A stretch of DNA of 64,000 nt from Bacillus paralicheniformis (GCF_001042485.2 NZ_LBMN02000023.1:124001-188000); one strand, 5' to 3'; numbered from the stretch's first letter, positions 25,673-35,126 are shown. Notes: generated by a model not told the origin, from the letters alone. Translations and numbers: made by a program.

Positions 25673-27097
25673 ATGAGAGTATATACACCGACTAAACTGA
25701 CCGGATTGTTATTGGGGCCGATCAGTTTTTTGCTGATTCTCGGCTTGATACCGGAAGCTGAGTTGGCTTACGCGCCGCGGATCGTTCTTGCGGTTACAGG
25801 TTGGACGGCCGTCTGGTGGATTACGGAAGCCGTGCCGATTCCGGCGGCATCGCTCTTGCCAGTCATTTTGCTGCCGACATTGGGCGGTTTAGATATGGAA
25901 ACGACGGCCAAAGCATACGGCGATCCGATTGTGTTTATGTATATGGGGGGATTTATCATTGCGATCGCCATCGAAAAATGGAATCTTCATAAACGGATGG
26001 CCTTGCATATTTTGAAGCGGATCGGGGCTGAAAGCCATCGAATCGTGCTCGGCGTGATGGCGGCGACGGCATTTTTATCGATGTGGATTTCGAATGCTGC
26101 CACCGCTTTGATGATGCTTCCCGTAGCGCTTGCAGTTATTAAAGAAGTGCAGGAAAAAGAAATTTTAAAAGGCGAATCGCTGCAGAAGTTCAGCAAAAGC
26201 ATTTTGCTGGCTGTCGCGTATGCGGCTTCGATCGGCGGACTTGCGACATTGGTCGGTTCCGTGCCGAATGCGGTCTTTGCCGCGATGTCCAAACAGATGC
26301 TCAATCACGAAATTATGTTTTTTGAGTGGTTTTTATTCGGGTTCCCGGTTTCCGTTCTGTTTCTTGCCATTTTATATGTTTATTTAACGAAAATAAAATT
26401 TAAAGTGAGCGCCTTTCAAGGAAAAAAACCTGATTTTATCGATCATGATTTAAAGGCGCTTGGCGCAATGACGAGGGAGGAAAAATCGGTTTTTGCCGTT
26501 TTTTTGTTGACCGCATGTTTGTGGATGTTCAAATTCATCCTGCCGTTTCAAATTTCAGATACGTCGATTGCGATTTTCGGAGCGGTTTTGCTGTTTTTAA
26601 TTCCGAGTACAAAGGATGAACGGATTTTGGAATGGAAGGATATGCAGACGCTGCCATGGGGGCTGCTTCTGTTGTTTGGAGGCGGCTTGTCGCTTGCGGC
26701 CGGTTTTTCGGCGACCAATCTGACGGCATGGATCGGCGGCAAGCTCAAGCTGTTGGAAGGCCATCCTTACTTATTTGTACTGATCATTTTGACGGCTGCG
26801 ATTTTATTTATGACCGAAATCATGTCTAATACGGCTGTCGCCAATATGGTGATTCCGATGACGATCGGTCTTGGCGCCGCGCTTCAGGTTGAGCCGTACG
26901 GGCTGATGGCGGCAGCTGCGCTTGCTTCATCATGCGCCTTTATGCTCCCGATCTCTACCCCGCCGAATGCGGCCGTCTTCAGCTCCAATCTGCTGACGAT
27001 GAAGGACATGGTCAGGGCGGGTTTTTGGCTCAATATCGCAGGTGTCGTCTTGATCGTGATCAGCGTATATTTCTGGCTTCCGGCCGTCTTCCTGTAA
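25673..27097 (+). CDS. DASS-family (SLC13) sodium/dicarboxylate-type symporter
   Basis: A 474-residue transporter of the divalent anion:sodium symporter family with about 11-12 membrane segments. The two sodium-site SNT-type motifs are visible as MWISNAATALMMLPVAL near 140-155 and ITEIMSNTAVANMVIPM near 385-400 (the family signature), with SCAFMLPISTPPNAAVFSS at the C-terminal end. Substrates are probably C4-dicarboxylates or a related anion. It is distinct from the YflS transporter at 50645. AAGGGGT precedes ATG. A weak cre-like site upstream would fit control by carbon source. Confidence 0.85.
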   Translation: MRVYTPTKLTGLLLGPISFLLILGLIPEAELAYAPRIVLAVTGWTAVWWITEAVPIPAASLLPVILLPTLGGLDMETTAKAYGDPIVFMYMGGFIIAIAIEKWNLHKRMALHILKRIGAESHRIVLGVMAATAFLSMWISNAATALMMLPVALAVIKEVQEKEILKGESLQKFSKSILLAVAYAASIGGLATLVGSVPNAVFAAMSKQMLNHEIMFFEWFLFGFPVSVLFLAILYVYLTKIKFKVSAFQGKKPDFIDHDLKALGAMTREEKSVFAVFLLTACLWMFKFILPFQISDTSIAIFGAVLLFLIPSTKDERILEWKDMQTLPWGLLLLFGGGLSLAAGFSATNLTAWIGGKLKLLEGHPYLFVLIILTAAILFMTEIMSNTAVANMVIPMTIGLGAALQVEPYGLMAAAALASSCAFMLPISTPPNAAVFSSNLLTMKDMVRAGFWLNIAGVVLIVISVYFWLPAVFL

Positions 27098-27181
27098 TGT
27101 CCGTGAAAAAGCTCTCACTAGTTTTCTTGCATCATCTGCATTAAAATAAGGTTATGACATTACGTTAGGATTGGTAGACAG

Positions 27182-29071
27182 ATGAGCATTTTTAAAGCGG
27201 AAGGTTTATATAAAACTTACGGAGATAAAACATTATTTGACCATATATCGTTTCATATTGAAGAAAACGAACGGATCGGCTTGATCGGACCGAACGGAAC
27301 GGGAAAAAGCAGTTTGCTGAAAGTGATCGCGGGCCATGAATCGACCGAAAAAGGAGACATCACCAAGCCTGGCAGCCTCCATATCGAGTACTTGGATCAG
27401 GATCCTGATTTGGACGGTCCGGAAACCGTACTTGAGCACATTTATTCGGGAGATTCCGTGATGATGCGGACGATGAGGGCGTATGAGCAGGCGCTTCAGG
27501 AGCTGAATGCTTCGCCTGATGATCCGAAGAAGCAGGAAAACCTGCTGGCGGCACAGGGGAAAATGGACGAACACGGCGCCTGGGACGCGAATACAGCGGC
27601 AAAAACGATTTTAACGAAGCTTGGCGTCGCGGATGTGGCAAAAGAAGTAAGCTCGCTATCAGGAGGGCAAAAAAAGCGGGTTGCGATTGCGAAAACATTG
27701 ATTCAGCCTGCTGACCTCCTCATTTTGGATGAGCCGACAAACCACTTGGACAATGAAACGATCGAATGGCTTGAAGGCTATTTGAGCGGGTATCCGGGCT
27801 CCGTCGTCCTCGTCACCCATGACCGCTACTTTTTAAACCGGGTGACAAACAGGATCTATGAACTGGATCGCGGGCGCCTATACACATACAAAGGGAACTA
27901 CGAAGTGTTTTTGGAAAAGCGGGCCGAAAGAGAAGCGCTCGCCGAACAAAGCGAAACGAAGCGGCAAAACCTTCTCCGAAGGGAGCTTGCCTGGCTGAGA
28001 AGAGGAGCCAAAGCCCGTTCGACAAAACAAAAAGCAAGAATTCAGCGGGTGGAGGAACTAAAGGAACAAGATGCGCCTGAAACCGGCTCTTCCCTTGATT
28101 TCGCCATCGGCTCCCACCGTCTCGGCAAGCAGGTGATTGAAGGGGAAGGTGTTGACATCAGCCGCGGCGGCAATCAGCTTGTCCGTTCATTCGATGAACT
28201 GATTGTGCCCGGGGACCGGATCGGCATCATCGGACCGAACGGGATCGGCAAAACTACGCTTTTAAACGCGCTTGCCGGCCGCGTCAAGCCTGATGGAGGG
28301 CAGATCACGATCGGCCAGACTGTAAGAATCGGATACTATACACAGGATCACAGCGAAATGAACGATGCGCTGCAGGTCGTCGAATACATTAAGGAGACGG
28401 CTGAGGTCGTCAAAACGGCCGACGGACAAGTGGTCACAGCTGAGCAGATGCTGGAAAGGTTCCTTTTTCCGCGGAGCATGCAGCGCAACTTGATTCGCAA
28501 GCTGTCAGGCGGAGAAAAGAGGCGCCTTTATCTCTTGAAAGTGCTGATGGAAGAGCCGAACGTCCTGTTCCTTGATGAGCCGACAAACGACCTTGATACC
28601 GAGACGCTCGGAGTGCTGGAAGATTATTTGGAACAGTTTCCCGGCGTTGTCGTGACCGTTTCCCATGACCGCTATTTCCTTGACCGTGTCGTCGACAGGC
28701 TGCTTGTATTTGAAGGCAGCGGAAACGTTTCGCGTTTTCAAGGTTCATACAGCGAATATATGGAGAAGCAAAAGGAGACCAGCCGTCAAAAGCCGGCGCC
28801 TGAAGCCGCAGAACCTGTCAAACCTGAGAAAAAGAAAAGAAAGAAGCTATCTTATAAAGATCAGCTGGAATGGGACGGCATCGAAGACAGAATCGCCGCT
28901 CTGGAAGAAAAGCATAAACGGCTTGAAGAGGAAATCGCCGCCGCCGGCAGCGACTTCGCCAAGATTCAGACGTTGATGGAAGAGCAGGCGCAAACAGCCG
29001 CAGAACTCGATGCGGCAATGGAGCGCTGGACCGAGCTGTCTCTGATGATCGAGGAGCTGGAACAATCGTAA
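27182..29071 (+). CDS. yfmR: ABC-F translation factor YfmR
   Basis: A 629-residue ABC-F ATPase, the length of B. subtilis YfmR. It has two ABC cassettes: Walker A GPNGTGKSS (residue about 40) with signature LSGGQKKRVAIAKTL and ILDEPTNHLD; then GPNGIGKTT (about 360) with LSGGEKRRLYLLKVL and FLDEPTNDLD. The linker between them is the charged arm that enters the ribosome, and the C-terminus is a coiled coil (KRKKLSYKDQLEWDGIE onwards) as in the Uup branch. There are no membrane segments; it acts on ribosomes, where YfmR has been linked to resolving stalls at proline-rich and Asp-Pro sequences. A terminator follows. Confidence 0.93.
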   Translation: MSIFKAEGLYKTYGDKTLFDHISFHIEENERIGLIGPNGTGKSSLLKVIAGHESTEKGDITKPGSLHIEYLDQDPDLDGPETVLEHIYSGDSVMMRTMRAYEQALQELNASPDDPKKQENLLAAQGKMDEHGAWDANTAAKTILTKLGVADVAKEVSSLSGGQKKRVAIAKTLIQPADLLILDEPTNHLDNETIEWLEGYLSGYPGSVVLVTHDRYFLNRVTNRIYELDRGRLYTYKGNYEVFLEKRAEREALAEQSETKRQNLLRRELAWLRRGAKARSTKQKARIQRVEELKEQDAPETGSSLDFAIGSHRLGKQVIEGEGVDISRGGNQLVRSFDELIVPGDRIGIIGPNGIGKTTLLNALAGRVKPDGGQITIGQTVRIGYYTQDHSEMNDALQVVEYIKETAEVVKTADGQVVTAEQMLERFLFPRSMQRNLIRKLSGGEKRRLYLLKVLMEEPNVLFLDEPTNDLDTETLGVLEDYLEQFPGVVVTVSHDRYFLDRVVDRLLVFEGSGNVSRFQGSYSEYMEKQKETSRQKPAPEAAEPVKPEKKKRKKLSYKDQLEWDGIEDRIAALEEKHKRLEEEIAAAGSDFAKIQTLMEEQAQTAAELDAAMERWTELSLMIEELEQS

Positions 29072-29073
29072 TG

Positions 29074-29104
29074 GAAGCTGCCGGGAAATCCCGGCAGTTT
29101 TTAA
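29074..29104. terminator. Terminator between yfmR and the LysR gene
   Basis: GCTGCCGGG / CCCGGCAG stem with an AAAT loop and a T-run on the plus strand; it lies at the tail of both converging genes. Confidence 0.8.
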
Positions 29105-30015
29105 TTTGTCGGGCTTTTTTCAGCATCGTTACAAAAATAGCCGATTACTTTTTCCTTTAATAAAGACGCCGCCAGACTCAGCTCTCTGTCTTGATGGACG
29201 ATGAGCCCGTGGGTGGAGACAATCGGGGCAGTCACAGGCAGCAGTTTGAATTGCTTGGCTTCAAGTTCTTGTTTGACTGCGATTTCAGGAATGAAGGCAA
29301 AGCCGATGCCGCATTTTACCGCCTCTTTGATCATGGCGATGCTTGGGTATTCCAGGGCGCTGTTTCCTTCAATCCCGGCATCTTGCAATAATCTGCCCGC
29401 TTTTGTGTGGTAGACGCAGCTTGTGCCGAAGCTGATGAATGTTTCACGACTAAGAGCGCCAAGGCTCTCAGTTTCAACCTTTTCAGCGAGATCATTGGAA
29501 GCGATGAACACCAGCTTTTCTTCGAGCAAAGGGGTAAAAAAGATGTCGGGCCTATTCGGATTTTGCGGTACGATTCCGAAATCGACGGCATGATTTTGCA
29601 CCTGCTGAACGATATCGTGCTGAAACCCGTTTTCCAATTGCAATCTAATCTTTGGATATTCTTTAATAAAATCCCGGATCAGGAGAGACGTGCGCGTCAG
29701 AAAAAACGATTCCTGCATGCGGATGCGGACGGTTCCTTGCGGCTGATCCAGTTCATTCATCGCTTCTTCCAAGGTGCTGCCTAAATGAATAAATTGATAG
29801 GCATATTTACTTAGCTTCAAACCGGCCGGTGTCGGCTTCACACCTCTTGACAGCCGGTGAAACAAACGCTGTCCGCAAGCCTGCTCCAAAAGCTGAATAT
29901 GGCTGGTGACTGTCGACTGTACATACCCCAGCCGATCAGCGGCGCGGCTGAAGTTTTTTTCTTCCATGACGGCGATGAAGGTTTTAAAAAATTTACCCTC
30001 TAAAAGCTCAATCAT
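29101..30015 (-). CDS. LysR-family transcriptional regulator
   Basis: A 304-residue LysR-type regulator. The N-terminal HTH reads FFKTFIAVMEEKNFSRAADRL then GYVQSTVTSHIQLLEQACG; the periplasmic-binding-like effector domain starts near residue 90. The length and order are standard. It is divergent from the DJ-1/PfpI gene at 30141 with a 125-bp gap, which is typical for a LysR protein and its target. AAGGAGATGA precedes ATG. The effector is unknown. Confidence 0.88.
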   Translation of the reverse strand: MIELLEGKFFKTFIAVMEEKNFSRAADRLGYVQSTVTSHIQLLEQACGQRLFHRLSRGVKPTPAGLKLSKYAYQFIHLGSTLEEAMNELDQPQGTVRIRMQESFFLTRTSLLIRDFIKEYPKIRLQLENGFQHDIVQQVQNHAVDFGIVPQNPNRPDIFFTPLLEEKLVFIASNDLAEKVETESLGALSRETFISFGTSCVYHTKAGRLLQDAGIEGNSALEYPSIAMIKEAVKCGIGFAFIPEIAVKQELEAKQFKLLPVTAPIVSTHGLIVHQDRELSLAASLLKEKVIGYFCNDAEKSPTN

Positions 30016-30140
30016 AGCTTGTCATCTCCTTAATATCGAAAATCAAAATGATTTCCATCGTAATCATTCATAAGTAAAATGTCTCTCCCCATGATATCGT
30101 AGGTTTTGCAAGAATAAAAGAAAAATTGAGGAGGAAAACA

Positions 30141-30806
30141 ATGAAAAGAACGAGAGGATTCAGACTTGGCGTGTACATTTTCAAGGATGCTGAAATCATC
30201 GACTATGCCGCCCCATATGGAGTGTTTTCAGTGGCGAGGAGGCTCGATCCTGAACTGGACGCCTTTCTTGTGGCGGATGCGATGAAACCGGTTCAGACGC
30301 AAGCCGGGCTTACCGTTCATCCGAATTACAGCTTCAATGACCAGCCAGATATGGATGCTTTCTTAATTCCGGGCGGTTTCGGTACACGACAGGAGACCAA
30401 CAACAAACGGCTGCATCAGTTTATCCGCTCTCTGCCTGAGTCGACGCTTTTGGTGAGCGTATGTACAGGTTCATGGATTTACGGGCGCATGGGGCTCTTA
30501 GACGGGCTTTCCGCCACAAGCCGGAAAGAGCCGGATCGGCTTGAGGCGTCAGAGATGGGGCAAGTACCGATCGACCGCTTGGCGGACATCGCGCCGGCCT
30601 GCCGCGTCAGCCGGGCGAGAATCGTCGACAGCGGACGGATCATCACCGCCGGGGGAATTGCTTCAGGCATGGAAATGGGCTTTCACTTATTGAGAAGAGC
30701 GGGCTATGATGAAAGCTTCATAGAAGAAACGGCGCGTGTTATGGAGTATCAAGAGGGGTACAGCCAGTATCAGGATGATATTGAATACGTGCGGAAAGAG
30801 AAATAA
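30141..30806 (+). CDS. DJ-1/PfpI-family protein
   Basis: A 221-residue DJ-1/PfpI-superfamily protein. The nucleophile Cys is C108 in LLVSVCTGSWIYGRMGLL, with the nearby GGFGTRQE loop at about 75-82 and the early acidic residue in DAEIIDYAAPYGVF. The layout is close to the ThiJ/PfpI and AraC-like amidase-fold group (isonitrile hydratase and relatives), but there is no HTH. Activity cannot be fixed. ATG 30141 follows GAGGAGG by 7 nt; the TTG at 30126 is inside that region. A divergent LysR gene is its probable regulator. Confidence 0.82.
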   Translation: MKRTRGFRLGVYIFKDAEIIDYAAPYGVFSVARRLDPELDAFLVADAMKPVQTQAGLTVHPNYSFNDQPDMDAFLIPGGFGTRQETNNKRLHQFIRSLPESTLLVSVCTGSWIYGRMGLLDGLSATSRKEPDRLEASEMGQVPIDRLADIAPACRVSRARIVDSGRIITAGGIASGMEMGFHLLRRAGYDESFIEETARVMEYQEGYSQYQDDIEYVRKEK

Positions 30807-30812
30807 GTCGAA

Positions 30813-30838
30813 GCTGCCGGGGAGAACCCGGCAGTTTA
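30813..30838. terminator. Terminator after the DJ-1 gene
   Basis: CTGCCGGG / CCCGGCAG stem with a GAGAA loop, followed by TTT. It also sits at the end of the converging broken ArsR gene. Confidence 0.7.
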
Positions 30839-31149
30839 CAACGGTTCGTCTGCCTGTAAAACGATTTGAAGCAACCCCGGAAAACGGCTGTCCAAGTCCT
30901 CTTGGCGAAGCGAAATAAACCGTTGTGTTCCTTCTATTCTTGTATGAATGACTCCCGATTCCCTAAGGACTTTAAAGTGATGAGACAGGGTTGATTTTGG
31001 AATGGGAACGTTAACAGCGCTGCACGATTGTTCGCCGGCTTCTGCAAGATTTTTTATGATTTGAAGTCTGATTTGATCACTGAGGGCGTAAAGAACAGCG
31101 GATAAACTGATGTCAGGGCGGTTTGTCTGTTTGCATCGGTATTATACAT
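30836..31149 (-). pseudogene. Frameshifted ArsR-family regulator
   Basis: On the minus strand a clear ArsR HTH protein can be read: DISLSAVLYALSDQIRLQII, then SAVNVPIPKSTLSHHFKVLRE and a tail QEDLDSRFPGLLQIVLQADE, ending at TAA 30836-30838. That frame has no start codon. An ATG at 31149 with AGGAGC upstream begins in another frame and would join it after one added base near 31120 (M-Y-N-T-D-A-N-R-Q... then R-P-D-I). So one base appears to be missing and the gene is broken, or the sequence has an error there. The full protein would be about 104 residues. Confidence 0.7.
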
Positions 31150-31246
31150 TTTTTCAATGCTCCTGTTTAAAAACAGCCGGGCGCTGAATCAATCAAAAAC
31201 TGCATAAGGATCGAGTCTGCCGGAAAAACCGGCAGCTCTTTTTAAT

Positions 31247-32149
31247 TCATATTTTGGAAAACGACAGCCGCGCTACGGCATCATGCATGTGAATCGATTC
31301 TTCGTTCCGGCATTCGATCTCAAAGGCGGAGATCCAGTTCATTTCGTATAAGTCGGCAGCCGTTAAGCGGATGACGTCTTCTACAAATCTTGGATTTTCA
31401 TAAGCCTGTTCAGTCACTCTTTTTTCGTCGGGCCTTTTTAAGACGGGATGGAGCTTTGCGCTTGCGTTCGTTTCCGCTGCGGCAAGAAGCTCGGTTTTGA
31501 AATCGTACGGCATCTCCGCCTGCTCATTGATATGTGCGGTGATCTTGATTATGCCGCGCTGGTTATGGGCGCTGTATTCGCTGATTTCTTTTGAACACGG
31601 GCAGAGCGTCGTCACATGGGCCGTGATGCCGACGGTTTGTGAAAAGCCTTTGTTTTCATGATAAGAGACTGTCATATGGATATCGGCGTGCATCAATCCT
31701 GACAGTTTGGTTTCCGGGCTGAGGCGTTCGAAATACCATGGAAAACTGACAGAGACGGATGCGCTTTGCTGTTCCATATTGTCGGCTAAATCCTTTGCAA
31801 AATCTTTCAGTGTATGAACATCAATCGTCCAGTTTGCTTCGTGATAGCGCTGCAGCTGTTCTGTCAGGCGGCTCATATTGATTCCTTTGCGGCCGCGCGC
31901 AAGGCTCGTCGTAAAGGAAAAAGCGCCGATCGTCGTTTGTGTAAACGGCTTGAGCGAGGATGCAATCAAAATCGGATGCGAAACGTTTGAGACACCGACA
32001 TGGTCAATGTCAAAAAAATAGTCGTTCGGTGTATTTTGAATATCCTTCATCTGTTCTTTATCGGTCGGTTTTATTCCTTTCACGGCTTCGACAGATCCGA
32101 AGCGGCGGTGGCGTTCGGGTTTTGCGGGCAAATGCAGTATACGTTCCAT
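31247..32149 (-). CDS. folE2: GTP cyclohydrolase FolE2 (type IB, zinc-independent)
   Basis: GTP cyclohydrolase IB of 300 residues, the first enzyme of the folate pathway, converting GTP to dihydroneopterin triphosphate. Family marks: DHVGVSNVSHPI near residues 50-60, AFSFTTSLARGRKGINMSRL near 85-105, and TTLCPCSKEISEYSAHNQRG with C183 and C185, where the active-site metal Cys lies. FolE2 (B. subtilis YciA) can use metals other than zinc and replaces the zinc enzyme FolE under zinc shortage. I use ATG 32149, after AAAGGGG; an upstream frame extension has no site. A Zur-like box lies 20 bp upstream. Confidence 0.92.
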   Translation of the reverse strand: MERILHLPAKPERHRRFGSVEAVKGIKPTDKEQMKDIQNTPNDYFFDIDHVGVSNVSHPILIASSLKPFTQTTIGAFSFTTSLARGRKGINMSRLTEQLQRYHEANWTIDVHTLKDFAKDLADNMEQQSASVSVSFPWYFERLSPETKLSGLMHADIHMTVSYHENKGFSQTVGITAHVTTLCPCSKEISEYSAHNQRGIIKITAHINEQAEMPYDFKTELLAAAETNASAKLHPVLKRPDEKRVTEQAYENPRFVEDVIRLTAADLYEMNWISAFEIECRNEESIHMHDAVARLSFSKI

Positions 32150-32170
32150 TGATGAGACCCCTTTCTGTAG

Positions 32171-32193
32171 TAAATCGAAATAGTTCCTATTTA
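32171..32193. promoter_or_regulatory. Zur-like box in front of folE2
   Basis: TAAATCGAAATAGTT... is an imperfect palindrome close to the Bacillus Zur consensus (AAATCGTAAT-N-ATTACGATTT). It lies 22 bp upstream of the folE2 ATG. Confidence 0.55.
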
Positions 32194-32247
32194 TTTTGAG
32201 GGAATGCTGTGATAAAATCAAGTGGTCATGTCTAAAGCATGCAAATT

Positions 32248-32267
32248 AAATCGAAATGATTTCGTTT
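32248..32267. promoter_or_regulatory. Zur-like box in front of the FAD oxidoreductase gene
   Basis: AAATCGAAATGATTTCGTTT is a good palindrome resembling the Zur consensus, though it has AAA/TTT where the consensus has TAA/TTA. It lies 15 bp before the start codon. Confidence 0.6.
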
Positions 32268-32281
32268 AGGGAGTGGTTGTT

Positions 32282-33394
32282 TTGCAGCATAGCGAAATCG
32301 TCATTGTTGGAGCGGGACCCGCAGGTATTGGAATGGGAATCGTTCTGAAAAAACTCGGTTTTCAATCGTTTGCGATTTTGGAAAAAGACCGTGCAGGAGC
32401 TTCATTTCGAAGCTGGCCTGAAGAAATGAAACTGATAACACCGTCCTTTACCGGACAGGGGTTCGGGGCTTTGGATTTAAATGCTGTTGCTCCGGGAACA
32501 TCCCCTGCCTTTACTTTTCACCGCGAGCACTTGAGCGGGCAGGAGTATGGAGATTATTTGGCGCTTTTGGCCGATCATTTTCAGCTTCCAATTCAAGAAG
32601 GCACATCGGTTCGCAACGTTTATAAAGACGACGGCGGTTTTTCAGTTGAAACTAATAAAGGCATGATGAAGGCCAAAGACGTTATTTGGGGAGCCGGTGA
32701 ATTCCAATTTCCGAAATATTCGTTTCATGGTGCAGAGATTGGCATCCACAACAGCAAGGTCGCCAGATGGAGCCAATTTGAAAAGGCCCATTATTACGTG
32801 GTAGGCGGCTATGAAAGCGCAATGGATGCGGCGGTTACACTGGCGTCCTATGGCAGCGATGTGACGGTTGTGATGCCGAATTCGCTCAGCGAAAACGCTG
32901 AAGCCGATCCAAGCCGGTCGCTTTCACCTTATACATGGGAGCGTCTTGAAGATGCGTATGAAAAAGGGAAGGTTCAGTTTTTGGAAAAAGCCCTGGTAGA
33001 GAAACTGGCGAAAAACGGACCAGCCTATGATTTATATTTGTCAGACGGGAGGAAAATCCGCTCGGAAACACGGCCGATTATCGCGACAGGCTTTCATTCC
33101 GGGGCAAAACAAATCGAGCATTTGTTTGAATGGGGAGAGAACGGCAAACCGCTTTTAACGAATGAAGATATGTCGACCGTGACGGACGGTCTTTATTTAA
33201 TCGGGCCGAGCGTTCAGCACCAAAACGCCGTCTTTTGTTTCATTTATAAATTCAGGCAGCGATTCGCCGTCATCGCCGAGCATTTGTTGGAGAAACGAAA
33301 GTTTTCGATCGATGAAAAGGTGCTGACAGAATACAGGGAAAATCAAATGTTTCTCACGGATTTGAGCTGTTGTGAGGTGCAGTGTGAATGCTGA
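32282..33394 (+). CDS. FAD-dependent NAD(P) oxidoreductase in the zinc cluster
   Basis: About 370 residues. FAD-binding GxGxxG at the N-terminus (EIVIVGAGPAGIGMGIVL), a second Rossmann turn for NAD(P) near 170 (YYVVGGYESAMDAAVTLASYG), and an ATG motif (PIIATGFHSG) near 270: the flavin monooxygenase / thioredoxin-reductase-like pattern. The extreme C-terminus carries SCCEVQCEC, a Cys cluster that could bind metal. I use the TTG at 32282, 8 nt after AGGGAG; the GTG at 32273 overlaps that site. The downstream gene overlaps its stop by 7 nt. Its place between folE2 and a transporter suggests a role under zinc shortage; the reaction is unknown. Confidence 0.78.
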   Translation: MQHSEIVIVGAGPAGIGMGIVLKKLGFQSFAILEKDRAGASFRSWPEEMKLITPSFTGQGFGALDLNAVAPGTSPAFTFHREHLSGQEYGDYLALLADHFQLPIQEGTSVRNVYKDDGGFSVETNKGMMKAKDVIWGAGEFQFPKYSFHGAEIGIHNSKVARWSQFEKAHYYVVGGYESAMDAAVTLASYGSDVTVVMPNSLSENAEADPSRSLSPYTWERLEDAYEKGKVQFLEKALVEKLAKNGPAYDLYLSDGRKIRSETRPIIATGFHSGAKQIEHLFEWGENGKPLLTNEDMSTVTDGLYLIGPSVQHQNAVFCFIYKFRQRFAVIAEHLLEKRKFSIDEKVLTEYRENQMFLTDLSCCEVQCEC

Positions 33395-35061
33395 AAGAGC
33401 CAACGCGGCGGCAGCGCATGCTCTTCATCGGACTCGAATCGGTCGGGAAAACAACGCTTTTTTCCGCGATCACAGATCAGAGAGCAGGCGAAGCAGCCAA
33501 TGTGAAAGGATCGACGATATTTGCGGCTGAACGGGAGATCAAAAGCCTTCCGGGCTGGCAAGCCATTGATACACCGGGCATTCGGGAGGATGACAGCGTG
33601 TCGAAAAGAGCGCTGAAAAAAGAGATCGAAAAGGCCGATGAGGTGGTTGCCGTCTTGCGCGGCACCCATTTTTCAGAAGAGGTGAACGCGGTCTTGGACC
33701 TGATTCCGCCGGATGCCAGGCGCGTCTGCTTTATCGTTACGTTTCAGGACAAAATGACGGACGCCATGCGCCGGACGCTTTCTGAGCAAGTGGCCAAGCA
33801 CAGTCTCCCGGTCCTGCTGGTTGATACGAGAACTGTGACAGACGATAAAAAAGAGCATATCATCGCTTTTTTAAGAAAAGAGGCTGAATTTCATCCGCTG
33901 AAACGGAAACGGATGAAACAGATTGAACTTGAAAGTGTGGCTGTTCAGCAGTTTGTGTTTCATCGTCCCGTAGTTGGGCCTGTTGTGAGTACTGCACTTT
34001 TATGTTTGTTATTTATGGTGCCGATCATATTGGCTTATCATACATCAGAGTGGATGCAGCAATACGCGGACGAATGGGCGGTTGAACCTCTCCAAAATGC
34101 GGTCGGAGGCTTGCCGTCATGGCTGAGCGCGGCATTGGCGGGGAATTATGGCCTGTTATCCCTTGGCATTTACTCGTTTGTTTGGGCGTTTCCTGTCGTT
34201 TTGTTTATGTCTATAGCAAATGCGGCAGCAGATGATTCGGGTTTAAAGGACCGGATCGTCGATTCACTGGACCCGCTGATGCGGAAGATCGGTCTGAACG
34301 GCCGCGATTTAGTTCCGCTTTTGACCGGATTTGGCTGCAATGTCGTTGCCGTTCAGCAGACGCGGTCGTGCAGCATGTGTACGAGAAAGCGTTGTGTATC
34401 ATTTATTTCTTTCGGATCAGCGTGCAGCTACCAAATCGGCGCGACGCTGTCGATTTTTCATACTGCGGGAAGGGAGTGGCTGTTTATCCCTTACCTCGCT
34501 GTTCTTGTTGCCGCAGCAGCCGCTCATAACCGGATATGGTATCGCATTGATCAGAAATGGGCCGCTTACTTCGAGCGCCGGCAAACGTTTTTACAGATGC
34601 CGTCCTGGAAAGGGATCGTCTTTCGAGTAAAGGAAGTGCTTCAGCAATTTATCTTTCAGGCGATGCCGATCTTTCTCATCATTTGCCTGGCGGCGACAGT
34701 ATTGAATGAACTCGGTGTCATCCGTCTTGTGACATTGCTTGTCTCGCCTGTTTTAAGCCTGTTCGGTGCTCCGGAAGATGCGGCGCCGGGCCTTGTTTTT
34801 TCTCTGATCAGGAAAGACGGCATTCTCTTGTTCAATGAAGGGAATGGAGCGCTTCTTGATGTGCTGCCGGGGGCAACGCTCTTTCTGCTCATTTACTTGG
34901 CATCAACCTTTACTCCATGCATGGTGACGGTTTGGACAATTGCCAAGGAACTGGGGATGAAAACGGCGGCAGCCATTATGGGAAAACAGATGGCCACTTC
35001 AGTCGTGTCAGTTTTGATCATCATGATCATCTGGAAGCTGACACTTTGCATTTTTAAATAA
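33388..35061 (+). CDS. FeoB-like GTPase transporter, candidate zinc/metal importer
   Basis: A 557-residue fusion of a small GTPase and a membrane domain, the layout of FeoB. The P-loop is GLESVGKTT (residues 15-23) and G3 is DTPG near 53. No clear NxxD G4 motif is visible. The membrane part has Gate-type repeats: LLTGFGCNVVAVQQTRS near 312 and a Cys-rich CSMCTRKRCVSFISFGSAC, where FeoB usually has its pore Cys/Ser motif. It is shorter than classical FeoB (about 700). Its start overlaps the FAD gene, and a perfect Zur box follows before the COG0523 gene. I infer a metal importer induced by zinc shortage rather than a ferrous iron pump. Confidence 0.75.
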   Translation: MLKEPTRRQRMLFIGLESVGKTTLFSAITDQRAGEAANVKGSTIFAAEREIKSLPGWQAIDTPGIREDDSVSKRALKKEIEKADEVVAVLRGTHFSEEVNAVLDLIPPDARRVCFIVTFQDKMTDAMRRTLSEQVAKHSLPVLLVDTRTVTDDKKEHIIAFLRKEAEFHPLKRKRMKQIELESVAVQQFVFHRPVVGPVVSTALLCLLFMVPIILAYHTSEWMQQYADEWAVEPLQNAVGGLPSWLSAALAGNYGLLSLGIYSFVWAFPVVLFMSIANAAADDSGLKDRIVDSLDPLMRKIGLNGRDLVPLLTGFGCNVVAVQQTRSCSMCTRKRCVSFISFGSACSYQIGATLSIFHTAGREWLFIPYLAVLVAAAAAHNRIWYRIDQKWAAYFERRQTFLQMPSWKGIVFRVKEVLQQFIFQAMPIFLIICLAATVLNELGVIRLVTLLVSPVLSLFGAPEDAAPGLVFSLIRKDGILLFNEGNGALLDVLPGATLFLLIYLASTFTPCMVTVWTIAKELGMKTAAAIMGKQMATSVVSVLIIMIIWKLTLCIFK

Positions 35062-35081
35062 ATTGTGGTGAAATAAAATAC

Positions 35082-35102
35082 AAATCGTAATCATTACGAT
35101 TT
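35082..35102. promoter_or_regulatory. Zur box
   Basis: A perfect 21-bp palindrome: AAATCGTAAT, C, ATTACGATTT. It matches the Bacillus Zur operator exactly and lies 25 bp before the COG0523 gene. Confidence 0.88.
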
Positions 35103-35126
35103 GATAAGAGAAAGGAGAATGGAAAA

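Noticed and set aside
30040-30075. Half of a Zur-like box (TCGTAATCATT) between the LysR and DJ-1 genes
   Set aside because: Only one half-site fits the consensus and the palindrome is not completed; a LysR site is as likely.
33388-35061. Standard ferrous iron transporter FeoB
   Set aside because: It is about 150 residues short, lacks FeoA nearby and a clear G4 motif, and lies in a zinc-controlled cluster.
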